Positions 53,829 through 61,598 of a DNA stretch of 64,000 nt are shown here, one piece after another. The translations under genes and the position numbers were made by a program. The notes below the pieces were generated by a model, which saw only the letters and a list, made by a program, of their open reading frames with translations, did no database searches and was not told the DNA's origin. How positions within the stretch are numbered: position 1 is the stretch's first letter; every line of letters begins with the position of its first letter. This DNA comes from Phycisphaerales bacterium (lineage in GTDB: Bacteria > Planctomycetota > Phycisphaerae > Phycisphaerales > UBA1924), in assembly GCA_020846975.1 (NCBI GenBank), contig JADLCX010000074.1, positions 1-64,000 on the forward strand. Reading direction: 5' to 3'.

Positions 53829-54204
53829 GGTGTTCGCAGTTCGATGACTTCAACGATCGATGGCCGGAATCCCACCGATCGGCCGGACCCGACGCCTCCA
53901 CCCCCGCTCCTCGGGCGCGGACGCTCCTACGCCTCGTTCACCACGGGTGTTCGAGACAGCCACGCCGCACCGACCGCACAAAGGCGGTCGGTCGCGCCCA
54001 GATCAACCAAGCCTCCCCGAAAAACCGGGAGCCGAGGTTATCCCGCTCTCTTCACAAAAACCCGCCTCCGCTCCGCGGAGACTGATCGCGGGCCGGTTCG
54101 GCTGGCTTCCACCTCCGAACGACCGGCTCGTTGGCAAACTGTATCGAACCTACAGCCCGTGAGCTTTCAGCCGGTTGCCAGATTCGATGCCTTACACAAA
54201 CCGA
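53829..54204 (-). promoter_or_regulatory. Leader region of the exosortase operon
   Basis: About 375 bp between the end of the Wza-like gene and the exosortase. It holds a terminator (54056-54080) and a strong 9-bp hairpin ACCGACCGC/GCGGTCGGT (53969-53977 with 53984-53992). No clear -35/-10 pair was identified. The hairpin may stabilise or regulate the operon transcript. Confidence 0.5.
54056..54080 (-). terminator. Intrinsic terminator of the Wza-like gene
   Basis: CTCCGC pairs with GCGGAG (54066-54071 with 54075-54080) around a 3-nt loop. On the minus strand it is followed by GCGGG and TTTTT. It separates the Wza-like gene from the exosortase block. Confidence 0.7.
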
Positions 54205-55758
54205 TTACCTCGAAAGAGACTGATCGGCACCGAAGACATCCCCTGCAAAGTTCCGGTCAAGGATGAAGCCGTATCCGTACGAAAGCCTAAATCCACCCCG
54301 CAGCACGGCCAACGGGAGCGCCCAGAAGTTGCTTCCCACGTTGATGATGTCATCGGGCTTGAGGTAGATGTCGGGTTGGGTCTGCTCGCCGATGGCTCGG
54401 AAGTTCAGTCGAATCGTCGCCTGCCGGCCAGGGCCAACCACACGCGTGATATCCACGCGCTCGGGAATCGCCGTCGGGTTCAGCCCTCCAGCGGAAATCA
54501 TGCCGCGGAGGATGGTGAGCTTGGTGTCATCGCTCAGCCCGTACGGGCCGGGCCGGGAGACCTGGCCGCCCAGGTACACGACGCCCGCCTTGGCCGGGGG
54601 CACGCGCACAACATCGCCCGGCCGGATCACCACGTTCACGCTCGCATCGCCTGCGATCAGTCGATCCGTGGGCACCTCGATGACACGCTGCGTCACCACC
54701 GGCAGGGGCTTTCCGCCGGTCTCACCCGCGCGCGTCACGGCCGGAGCGCCGGTTGCGCTTCGCTTCACCCACTGCCCGTTCTCGTACACCCAGCCGCTGT
54801 CCGCCTCGCCCGCGGGCGGAGCATCCGTGGTCGCCTTCGGGCCCGGCAGGTCGATCGCCGGTGGGGCCGCATCGCTCTTCGGCCGCGGTTCCGGCTGGCC
54901 GCGGGTCTCGCCCTTCGGTCGCATCATGCCCGGCTTGGGCTTGGAGATCTGGTCGATGATGTCGATCAGTTTCTCGGGATCCTGCGCCGGCCGCGTCGCA
55001 TCGGGCTTGGCCGGCATCGGCGGCGGCGAATCGCTCCCGGGCACGCGCCCCGCGGCCTCCTCGCTCAGCGGCACCTGGCGGATCACGTAGATCTTGTCGA
55101 TCGTCTCGGCAAACCCGCCCGCCGCGGTCAGGGCGTTGAGCAGCCGGAAGTTGGGCTGCGGGATGAAGTACTCGTCCGGCCTGACTACTGCGCCGATCAC
55201 CGAGTACGTCTGCGATCGCTGCGACAGGATGTTGACCGACACGTTCGTCGCCGTCGCGGCCCGAATCTGGGCTTCTTCGACCGCCAGTTTCACGGCCTCA
55301 ACCAACTCCACGTTGGTCATGCCCTGCGCGCGAATGGGCTTGAGTTTGGGGATGTAGATGTACCCGCGAGAGTCGAGGTTGACCTGGAACTTCTCGTCCG
55401 CACCGGGCTGGACGAAGTCTCCGATGACCACCTCGACCGAGTCCGACGGGCCGAACCGGTACTGCTCGACCTCGGGAATCAGGTCCTCCGGCTGGATCGC
55501 CTCGGCCTTGATCATGTCGGTCTGCTCTTCCTCGATCGCGCTCAGCCGATCAAGGATGGGCATCACCGTCGGCGTGTATTCCCAGCGACCGACGCTGGTC
55601 GGATCGAAGAACGAGTCCGTCTCGCACCCCGCGAATCCCGCTAGCGCGGCAAGGAGTCCGGCCGTCCCCACGGCGCGCCGACCCAGCCGCTTCGGGCTCA
55701 AGATGCGCCATCCGCGATCGACGGTGGAACGCTGCTTCATCCTCGTTGTCTCGATCAT
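54205..55758 (-). CDS. Wza-like polysaccharide export lipoprotein
   Basis: 517 residues from ATG 55758, with AGAGG at 5 nt. The lipoprotein signal ends LAALAGFAGC. The poly-export domain ('YRFGPSDSVEVVIGDFVQPG', 'VNLDSRGYIYIPKLKPI') and SLBB-type units ('YSVIGAVVRPDEYFIPQPNF', 'VVYLGGQVSRPGPYGL') fit Wza-family outer-membrane channels for exopolysaccharide. A Pro/Ala/Lys-rich insert of about 130 residues splits the SLBB part ('SKPKPGMMRPKGETRGQPEP'), which is unusual for Wza. It heads the exopolysaccharide/exosortase block. Confidence 0.9.
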   Translation of the reverse strand: MIETTRMKQRSTVDRGWRILSPKRLGRRAVGTAGLLAALAGFAGCETDSFFDPTSVGRWEYTPTVMPILDRLSAIEEEQTDMIKAEAIQPEDLIPEVEQYRFGPSDSVEVVIGDFVQPGADEKFQVNLDSRGYIYIPKLKPIRAQGMTNVELVEAVKLAVEEAQIRAATATNVSVNILSQRSQTYSVIGAVVRPDEYFIPQPNFRLLNALTAAGGFAETIDKIYVIRQVPLSEEAAGRVPGSDSPPPMPAKPDATRPAQDPEKLIDIIDQISKPKPGMMRPKGETRGQPEPRPKSDAAPPAIDLPGPKATTDAPPAGEADSGWVYENGQWVKRSATGAPAVTRAGETGGKPLPVVTQRVIEVPTDRLIAGDASVNVVIRPGDVVRVPPAKAGVVYLGGQVSRPGPYGLSDDTKLTILRGMISAGGLNPTAIPERVDITRVVGPGRQATIRLNFRAIGEQTQPDIYLKPDDIINVGSNFWALPLAVLRGGFRLSYGYGFILDRNFAGDVFGADQSLSR

Positions 55759-56064
55759 CCCTGCCTCTAAGAACGATTGTTCGATCTGCTCTCCAGAGCA
55801 GAAGACCCGGAGCGGCCCAAAGAGCGGTCAGAGTAGCACTTTTCCCATCGTTATGCGGACCCCGTGAGTTTCCCCATCCCAGACGGCCCGCGGCGCCCGC
55901 CGGTTCGCGCAGGCCGCGACACGGCCGCAAACCTAGACTCTGGCATCACCCCTCAATCGCCCCACCCTTCCTCACCACTCGCCAAGACGCTGTCGCGCCA
56001 TCCGCGCCCGCTCGGGGGCGATCCCGTCAAGCAGTTCGACCGCCCCGTCGTGAGCCTCACGGGC

Positions 56065-57021
56065 ATGGTCCTCAACAATCAGGCCGACCTGCCACACCAG
56101 TTGAGCACCAAGAAGAAGCCCGACTGGCTGCGAGCCAAGGTGCCGGGTGGCCCCGGATACACCCGGTTGAAGGGGATCATGGATGAGCACCGGCTTGTCA
56201 CGGTCTGCCAAGAAGCAGGATGCCCCAATATGGGGGAGTGCTGGGCTCGCGGGGTGGCCACGATCATGATCCTGGGCGACACCTGCACCCGAGCGTGCGG
56301 GTTCTGCAACGTCAAGACCGGACGCCCCCCCACGCTCGACCTTGATGAGCCCCGGCGCGTGGCGGAGTCGCTGGCCCTGATGGGCCTGAAGCACGTGGTG
56401 ATCACGAGCGTCAACCGGGACGAACTCGCCGACGGGGGCGCAGCGGTGTGGGCAGAGACCATCGTCCGCACGAAGCAGGCCTGCCCGAAGATGTCGATCG
56501 AGGTCCTGATCCCCGACTTTGAGGGCAACTGGGACGCCCTGCGGCAGGTCATTGACGCCCGGCCGCACATCATCAACCACAACCTCGAGACCATCCGCCG
56601 GATGTATCCGGCCGTCCGTCCGAGTGCGAAGTTCGACCGCTCGCTGGAGTTGTTGCGCAGGGTCAAGCAGTCGGGCATGGTTTCCAAGACCGGGATCATG
56701 GTCGGGATCGGCGAACGGGATGATGAGGTGCTGGGACTGTTGGACGAGGTTCAGGCCGCGTCGGAATGCGACATCCTGACCATCGGGCAGTACCTGCAAC
56801 CGACCCGGAACCACCTCCCCATCGACAGGTGGGTGACACCCGCGCAGTTTGACACGTTCAAGGCCGAGGGCCTGGCGCGCGGGTTCAAGGTCGTCGAGAG
56901 CGGCGCGCTCGTGCGTTCGAGCTACCACGCGGACCATCAGGCGGATGAGTTGACCAGCGTGACCGCCGACCGAGAGCAGGCCTCGGTTTCCGCGTTGATC
57001 GCCCGGACCACGCGGCCGTGA
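56065..57021 (+). CDS. lipA: Lipoyl synthase
   Basis: 318 residues from ATG 56065 (MVLNNQADLPHQL). A longer in-frame reading from a GTG at 55864 has a low-complexity N-terminus and is not favoured. It inserts two sulfurs into octanoyl groups on lipoate-dependent enzymes. Auxiliary cluster Cys are C48, C53 and C59 (CQEAGCPNMGEC). The radical SAM motif is C74-x3-C78-x2-C81 (CTRACGFC). The C-terminal 'VRSSYHAD' supplies the auxiliary-cluster serine. No Shine-Dalgarno is evident, so the start is less certain than the identity. The next gene follows at 57090. Confidence 0.95.
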   Translation: MVLNNQADLPHQLSTKKKPDWLRAKVPGGPGYTRLKGIMDEHRLVTVCQEAGCPNMGECWARGVATIMILGDTCTRACGFCNVKTGRPPTLDLDEPRRVAESLALMGLKHVVITSVNRDELADGGAAVWAETIVRTKQACPKMSIEVLIPDFEGNWDALRQVIDARPHIINHNLETIRRMYPAVRPSAKFDRSLELLRRVKQSGMVSKTGIMVGIGERDDEVLGLLDEVQAASECDILTIGQYLQPTRNHLPIDRWVTPAQFDTFKAEGLARGFKVVESGALVRSSYHADHQADELTSVTADREQASVSALIARTTRP

Positions 57022-57089
57022 ACCGCGGGCCTGCCTGGCGCGCTTGAACTGTGGGGCGGGCGGTCGGTGGCAACGAGAAAGGCCCCGGC

Positions 57090-57842
57090 ATGATTCGACC
57101 AACTTCAATCTGGTGCGTCGCAGCGGCTTGGACCGGCCTGATCCTGGGGATCACGGGATGTTCCGTGCCCTCCATCAACGCGATCTACTCCGATGACAGG
57201 TCGGAGGTCGTCAAGGACGATCGCGTGGTCGGGCTGTGGAAACCGACCGACGAGAAGAAGTCCAACGATCGGTACCGGGTTCAGGCGGCCGAGAAACCGC
57301 GGAAAGCCGATACCAAGTCCGAGCCGCCCGCCGAACGCGAGACCTGCTACAAACTGACGCTCGAGGATGCGCAGGGCAACCCGAAGAAGAACGCGCAGTT
57401 CGAGATGCGCGTGGTCAGGCTCGGCGCCAACGACTTCATCGACATCTTCCCGAGCGGCTCCGACACACGCGACCTCGGGGATCGTTTCGGCATGTCGGCG
57501 ATTCCGACGCACATCATCATGCCCATCAAGATCAAGGATGATCATGTCGTCGCCCAACCGCTGGACCTGGGCAAGGTGAAGACCCTGCTCGCGGAATCAC
57601 CGGGCATGACGCCGCACGCGGTGCGGGACGGGGATGTGGTCATCCTCACCGGCTCGCCGCGGCAGGTGCAGGAGTTTTTCAGGCGGATCGGGGGCGAGAA
57701 CGAGGTCTTCGCCGACGCGATCGAACTCCAGCGCATTGGCGATGCGGATCAGGGGCTTTCTCCAGCACCGGAACAGCCCGCGGCCAAGCCCGGCAGAGCA
57801 GGGCCGCGGGCCGGCCCGAGACGGGACCGCCGGACCCGCTGA
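57090..57842 (+). CDS. Lipoprotein of unknown function
   Basis: 250 residues from ATG 57090, with GAAAGG upstream. The signal ends TGLILGITGC, so the mature protein would be acylated at Cys24. The body is charged ('VVGLWKPTDEKKSNDRYRVQ', then 'TCYKLTLEDAQGNPKKNAQF') with a beta-rich middle ('HIIMPIKIKDDHVVAQPLDL') and an Arg/Pro-rich end. No domain recognised. It lies 68 bp after lipA and 23 bp before the HD-GYP gene, so the three may share a transcript, although the HD-GYP gene also has its own -10-like box. Confidence 0.72.
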   Translation: MIRPTSIWCVAAAWTGLILGITGCSVPSINAIYSDDRSEVVKDDRVVGLWKPTDEKKSNDRYRVQAAEKPRKADTKSEPPAERETCYKLTLEDAQGNPKKNAQFEMRVVRLGANDFIDIFPSGSDTRDLGDRFGMSAIPTHIIMPIKIKDDHVVAQPLDLGKVKTLLAESPGMTPHAVRDGDVVILTGSPRQVQEFFRRIGGENEVFADAIELQRIGDADQGLSPAPEQPAAKPGRAGPRAGPRRDRRTR

Positions 57843-57865
57843 CCGTACCGCATATCCTCACGCGA

Positions 57866-58540
57866 GTGCAGCCCGACATTCTTCAAGCCCTCGTCCGCAC
57901 GATCGAACTCAAGGACCTTTCCACCGCGGCCCACACCTGGCGTGTGGTTCTGTACACCCGCGCGATGGCCGAGCGGTTCCGGCTCGACCCGGAACGGATC
58001 GCGAGCCTCACCGCCGGCGCGGCGCTGCACGATCTCGGCAAACTCGACATCCCCGACCGCATCCTGCGGAAACCCGGCAGGCTCACCGACGACGAGTTCG
58101 AGGTGATCAAGACGCACCCCGGACGCGGCCACGAGCGGCTCATCAGCATGGGAGAAACGGACCCGATCGTGCTCGGGCTTGTGCGGCACCATCACGAGCG
58201 GATCGACGGCCTTGGCTATCCCGATCGGCTGAAGGGCGATGCAATCCCGCTGAGCGCCAGGTATTTCGCGGTCATCGACACGTTCGATGCGCTGACGAGC
58301 CTGCGGCCGTACCGGTCGGCAATCGGCCCCGATGCCGTGCCGGCCGCGCTGGATGAGCTTCGCAAGGGGATCGGGACGCGCTACGACGCCGAGTGCGTGC
58401 AAGCGTTCGTCGAGCTCTTCCAGCACGGCGAACTGGACTGGATCATGGAGCACTTCAACGACACCGCGTGCCCGCTGCCCTATTGCGGCGAACGGGTGGA
58501 GCACACGCGTCAGGACCTGAAGCGATTGAAAACGACCTGA
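57866..58540 (+). CDS. HD-GYP domain phosphodiesterase
   Basis: 224 residues from a GTG at 57866, with TATCCT 7 nt upstream and no Shine-Dalgarno. HD-GYP proteins hydrolyse cyclic di-GMP. The metal site is present: H23, H55-D56 in 'ALHDLGKLDIPDRIL', then H84, H89 and H108-H109. The GYP motif reads 'HHHERIDGLGYPDRL', with the usual Trp replaced by Ile. 'DTFDALTSLRPYR' follows. There is no sensory domain; it is a minimal catalytic unit. Cyclic di-GMP commonly controls exopolysaccharide, which fits the large EPS block at 41-56 kb. Confidence 0.9.
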   Translation: MQPDILQALVRTIELKDLSTAAHTWRVVLYTRAMAERFRLDPERIASLTAGAALHDLGKLDIPDRILRKPGRLTDDEFEVIKTHPGRGHERLISMGETDPIVLGLVRHHHERIDGLGYPDRLKGDAIPLSARYFAVIDTFDALTSLRPYRSAIGPDAVPAALDELRKGIGTRYDAECVQAFVELFQHGELDWIMEHFNDTACPLPYCGERVEHTRQDLKRLKTT

Positions 58541-58567
58541 TCCGGCTCCGGGCTCGGCCCGAGGCAA

Positions 58568-58720
58568 TCAGATCTTCTTGTCGGCGACGTTCAGCGACCG
58601 ACCCGCCGCTCGCTTGCGGTTGATCATCTTGCGCCCGGCCTTGGTCTTCATGCGGGCCCGGAACCCGAGGCGGCGCTTGCGCTTGATGTAGCTCTTCTTC
58701 TTGTGATAGTGCATCGACAT
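58568..58720 (-). CDS. rpmH: Ribosomal protein L34
   Basis: 50 residues from ATG 58720, chosen because GAGGT lies 6 nt upstream (a second ATG at 58714 is too far). The sequence 'IKRKRRLGFRARMKTKAGRK' and 'MINRKRAAGRS' match L34, a small basic 50S subunit protein. In most bacteria rpmH is followed by rnpA. Here the next gene in that direction is the convergent HD-GYP gene, 27 bp away, so rnpA is not adjacent. Confidence 0.94.
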   Translation of the reverse strand: MSMHYHKKKSYIKRKRRLGFRARMKTKAGRKMINRKRAAGRSLNVADKKI

Positions 58721-58889
58721 GGGGGGACCTCGGTCTGGGTTGGGCCTTGATGATAGGTCGCCTTCCCCGGGGAAGCCAGCGATAGGGAAGAGTTTGGAGA
58801 TGCAGAGTTCTCGGACCCTGCTCTCCACATTCCGGGTCAGGAATCGACAAAGCACCGGTCGAAAAAGAGCCGAGTGGTATATTGGAGAC
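58721..58889. other. Divergent promoter region between rpmH and rnc
   Basis: About 170 bp holding the rpmH Shine-Dalgarno and leader on the minus strand and, on the plus strand, a -10-like TATATT (58878-58883). No strong -35 is visible 16-18 bp upstream of it. No gene is apparent. Confidence 0.4.
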
Positions 58890-59176
58890 ACGGGATCGGT
58901 GCGATCCCGTTGGTGTTTGGCCGAGTGCGATTGCTCGCCGGCCGCCGCCGGGACACGCGTTGGCCTGCCCGAGATTGGGCAGGGCCGTTCGCAGGACCGT
59001 CGGCTGGCGAGCAGGCGCGCCCGACCCAACGACTCTTGTCGCCGCGGCGTCGCCGGACGCCACCGCCGGCGCGTGCCCGACCCGGACACGCCCGGCCCCG
59101 AGGTGTCCGGTCGCACCCGTCGCGGAACTTCGCGCTCACGGCGTTCGGCCGCAGCGCGGACCACGGGCGTTCGTCC
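58890..59176 (+). ncRNA. Structured 5' leader of rnc
   Basis: From the predicted start site, about 7 nt after TATATT (58878-58883), the leader opens with a perfect 9-bp hairpin ACGGGATCG-GTG-CGATCCCGT (58890-58910). Further on, CTGCCC-GAGATT-GGGCAG forms a hairpin. Flanking arms TGCTCGCCGGCC and GGCTGGCGAGCA can pair with one mismatch to enclose it. In some bacteria RNase III cuts its own mRNA leader, so this may be a self-cleavage target (inference). Confidence 0.45.
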
Positions 59177-59950
59177 ATGATTGCCGCACACATCGAATCG
59201 GCTCAGTCGATCATCGGTCATCTTTTCGCTGACCCCGAGCTTCTGACGAGGGCCCTGACCCACGCGTCGGTGGCCGAATCTCGCCAGGAGTCCAACGAGC
59301 GGATGGAGTTCCTGGGTGACTCGGTGCTCGGCCTGGTCTGCTGCGAACTGATCTACACCCTGTACCCGGACCTGCTCGAAGGCGAGATGACCAAGATCAA
59401 GTCCACGGTCGTCTCGCGGCAGACGTGCGCGTGCATCGCGCGCGAGTTGGGCCTGCACAAGCTCCTGTTCCTGGGCAAGGGCATGCAGACCCACCGCGAA
59501 CTGCCTTCGAGCCTCGCGGCGGCGGCGGTCGAGGCGGTGATCGCGGCGATCTATCTCGACGGCGGGCTCGAGCCGGTGCGGAAGTTCCTGCGCCCGCTGC
59601 TGGAACCGATGATCCACCGGGCGGCGGTCAGCGGGCATCAGGAGAACTTCAAGAGCGTGCTGCAGCAGCACGCGCAGCTGACGTTCTCCGAGAGCCCGAT
59701 CTACCAGGTCCTCGACGAGAAGGGCCCCGATCACGCCAAGTGCTTCGAGGTCGCGGTCGAGATCGGCGGACGCCGCTTCCCGGCGTGCTGGGGGCAGAGC
59801 AAGAAGCAGGCCGAGCAGCAGGCGGCGCAGCTGGCGTTGAGCGAGCTCGGGCTTCTGGACCACACCGAAGACGGGCGCAAGGTGATGAAGTCGGCAAACG
59901 GGAACGGCCACGCGCCCGCGGCGCGGAGCCTGGCGACCTCGACGGACTGA
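59177..59950 (+). CDS. rnc: Ribonuclease III
   Basis: 257 residues from ATG 59177. It cleaves double-stranded RNA, including rRNA precursors. The catalytic signature 'NERMEFLGDSVLG' (40-52) and the second acidic site in 'AAAAVEAVIAAIYLDGG' are present. A dsRNA-binding domain follows from about residue 155 ('NFKSVLQQHAQLTFSESPIY' to 'QAEQQAAQLALSEL'). The last 30 residues are an Ala/Gly-rich extension. It has a long leader with strong hairpins. The DASS transporter starts 28 bp downstream. Confidence 0.96.
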   Translation: MIAAHIESAQSIIGHLFADPELLTRALTHASVAESRQESNERMEFLGDSVLGLVCCELIYTLYPDLLEGEMTKIKSTVVSRQTCACIARELGLHKLLFLGKGMQTHRELPSSLAAAAVEAVIAAIYLDGGLEPVRKFLRPLLEPMIHRAAVSGHQENFKSVLQQHAQLTFSESPIYQVLDEKGPDHAKCFEVAVEIGGRRFPACWGQSKKQAEQQAAQLALSELGLLDHTEDGRKVMKSANGNGHAPAARSLATSTD

Positions 59951-59966
59951 CCGGCACCCCGCGCGG

Positions 59967-59972
59967 TATGCT
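59967..59972 (+). promoter_or_regulatory. -10-like box of a leaderless promoter for the DASS transporter
   Basis: TATGCT ends 6 nt before the GTG at 59979. The same TATGCT box recurs at 160-165 and 61546-61551 upstream of other genes. Confidence 0.4.
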
Positions 59973-59978
59973 GTGGCG

Positions 59979-61523
59979 GTGCACGCTGGTGATCTGGAAA
60001 CCACAACCCACCCGCACGCCAAGCGCCTGGCGCACGCCGTGCAGTGGACCGGCCTCGCCGCGGGCCCGCTTCTGGCGCTGGCGGTTCATCACCTAGCGCC
60101 GGACACATTGCCGAAAGAAGGCCGGCGCGTCCTGGCCGTCATGGTGTGGATGGCCGCGTGGTGGCTCACCGAGGCGATCCCGATCAGCGCGACCGCGCTG
60201 CTGCCGCTGGTGCTCCTGCCGATGCTTGGTGTCTCGACGATGAAGCAGGCGGCCGCGCCGTACGCCGACGAGGTCATCTTCCTGTTCGTCGGGGGCTTCA
60301 TCCTGGGCGAGGCGCTGCGCGCCAGCGGCCTGCACCGCCGCATCGCCATCGGCACGCTGCTGGCCGTGGGCACGAGCCCGTCGCGGATCGTCGGCGGGAT
60401 CATGCTCGTCACCTGCCTGATCAGCATGTGGGTCTCGAACACCGCCACCACCATCATGATGCTGCCCATCGGCATGAGCCTGGTCGCGCTGGTCGAGCGG
60501 TGCGCCAAGAGCGACGGCGCGGCCGAGTCGGGCTGGACGCCCGAGGCGGTTCGCCACCTGACCATCTCCATTGTGCTGGGGATCGCCTACGCGGCGTCGA
60601 TCGGCGGGCTGGGCACACCCATCGGAACGCCGCCGAACGTGATCATGCGCGGTCAGGCCGAAGCCCTCCTCAAGCGAGAAATCGGCTTCGGCGAGTGGGT
60701 GATGATCGCCGCGCCGCTCAGCCTGGTGTTCTGCGGGCTGGCCTGGTTGACGCTGACCCGTCTCCTGCACCGCGTGCGAGCGGGGCACATCGCGGGCGGA
60801 CGGGACCTGATGCTCGCGGAGAAGCGGTCGCTCGGCAAGGTCACACGGGCCGAGTGGATCACGGCCGTGGTGTTCATCGGCGCCGCGACGGGGTGGGTGC
60901 TCAGGACGGAGATCGTCAGGGTCTTCGACCTCACCATGACGGCCAACGGAAAGCCGGTGCCCCTGTTAACCGACGCGGGCATCGCCGTGGCGGCCGCGTT
61001 GATGCTGGTGCTGATCCCCGTCAGCGTACGGCGTCGGCAGTTCGTCGTCTCCGCCGAGAGCCTCGACACGCTGCCGTGGGGGATCCTCCTGCTGTTCGGC
61101 GGCGGCACGAGCATCGCCGAGGCCATGTCGCGGACCGGGGTGGACAAGTTTCTGGGGTCGCAGTTCGCGGGCATGTCGGGGCTCCCGCAGGGACTGGTGT
61201 TGTTCGTGCTCATCGCGGCGATCGTCTTCGGCGGAGAGCTCGCCAGCAACGTCGCGGTCGTGACCGCGTTGATGCCCGTGCTCGCCGCGGCCGCGGAGCC
61301 CATGGGGATGGACCCTCTCACGCTGATGTTCGCCGCCGCGCTGGCCGCGAGTTGCGGGTTCATGCTGCCGGTCGCCACACCGCCGAACGCGCTGGCGTTC
61401 GCCACACGCAAGGTCACGCAGTCGCAGATGATCCGTGCCGGGCTGCTCCTGGACCTGGTCGGGATCGCGCTCCTGACCGGGCTGATGATCCTCGTCCGCG
61501 GACGGCTGTTCGGCACGCCGTGA
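59979..61523 (+). CDS. DASS-family (SLC13-type) sodium/anion symporter
   Basis: 514 residues from a GTG at 59979 (a GTG at 59973 is also possible). About 11-12 membrane helices. The two substrate-site motifs are SNTATTIMMLPIG and 'LASNVAVVTALMPV'; 'GTPIGTPPNVIMRG' and 'LPVATPPNALAF' match the paired re-entrant loops. The family imports dicarboxylates, citrate or sulfate with Na+; the substrate here is unknown. It follows rnc by 28 bp, and a hairpin ending in TTT lies after it at 61559-61586. Confidence 0.9.
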   Translation: MHAGDLETTTHPHAKRLAHAVQWTGLAAGPLLALAVHHLAPDTLPKEGRRVLAVMVWMAAWWLTEAIPISATALLPLVLLPMLGVSTMKQAAAPYADEVIFLFVGGFILGEALRASGLHRRIAIGTLLAVGTSPSRIVGGIMLVTCLISMWVSNTATTIMMLPIGMSLVALVERCAKSDGAAESGWTPEAVRHLTISIVLGIAYAASIGGLGTPIGTPPNVIMRGQAEALLKREIGFGEWVMIAAPLSLVFCGLAWLTLTRLLHRVRAGHIAGGRDLMLAEKRSLGKVTRAEWITAVVFIGAATGWVLRTEIVRVFDLTMTANGKPVPLLTDAGIAVAAALMLVLIPVSVRRRQFVVSAESLDTLPWGILLLFGGGTSIAEAMSRTGVDKFLGSQFAGMSGLPQGLVLFVLIAAIVFGGELASNVAVVTALMPVLAAAAEPMGMDPLTLMFAAALAASCGFMLPVATPPNALAFATRKVTQSQMIRAGLLLDLVGIALLTGLMILVRGRLFGTP

Positions 61524-61545
61524 GACGCGGCCGGCCCGGTTCGGA

Positions 61546-61586
61546 TATGCTCGTCGCGGCCCGGGCTTGCGCCAAGCCCGGGCTTT
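61546..61586 (+). promoter_or_regulatory. Promoter and 5'-end hairpin of the SGNH hydrolase gene
   Basis: The -10-like TATGCT (61546-61551) is followed at the expected start site by a perfect 11-bp hairpin GCCCGGGCTTG-CGC-CAAGCCCGGGC (61559-61583) and TTT. GAGGAG then precedes ATG 61599. The hairpin could also act as a terminator for the upstream transporter gene. Confidence 0.55.
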
Positions 61587-61598
61587 GAGGAGTTCGAC

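Noticed and set aside
55771..55782. GAAC-N4-GTTC, the consensus of a Gram-positive LexA (SOS) box, just upstream of the Wza-like gene
   Set aside because: Eight fixed bases are expected about once by chance in 64 kb, the gene is not an SOS gene, and the LexA motif of this lineage is not known to me.
55864..56064. Longer N-terminus for lipA from a GTG at 55864
   Set aside because: The extra 67 residues are low-complexity Pro/Ser-rich, have no Shine-Dalgarno and are not found in lipoyl synthases, although an in-frame TAGACT followed 5 nt later by ATC (55945) leaves some doubt.
58911..59176. Possibility that the rnc leader is RNase P RNA, SRP RNA or 6S RNA
   Set aside because: None of the conserved landmarks, such as GAGGAAAGTC or ACAGAA for RNase P, could be found.
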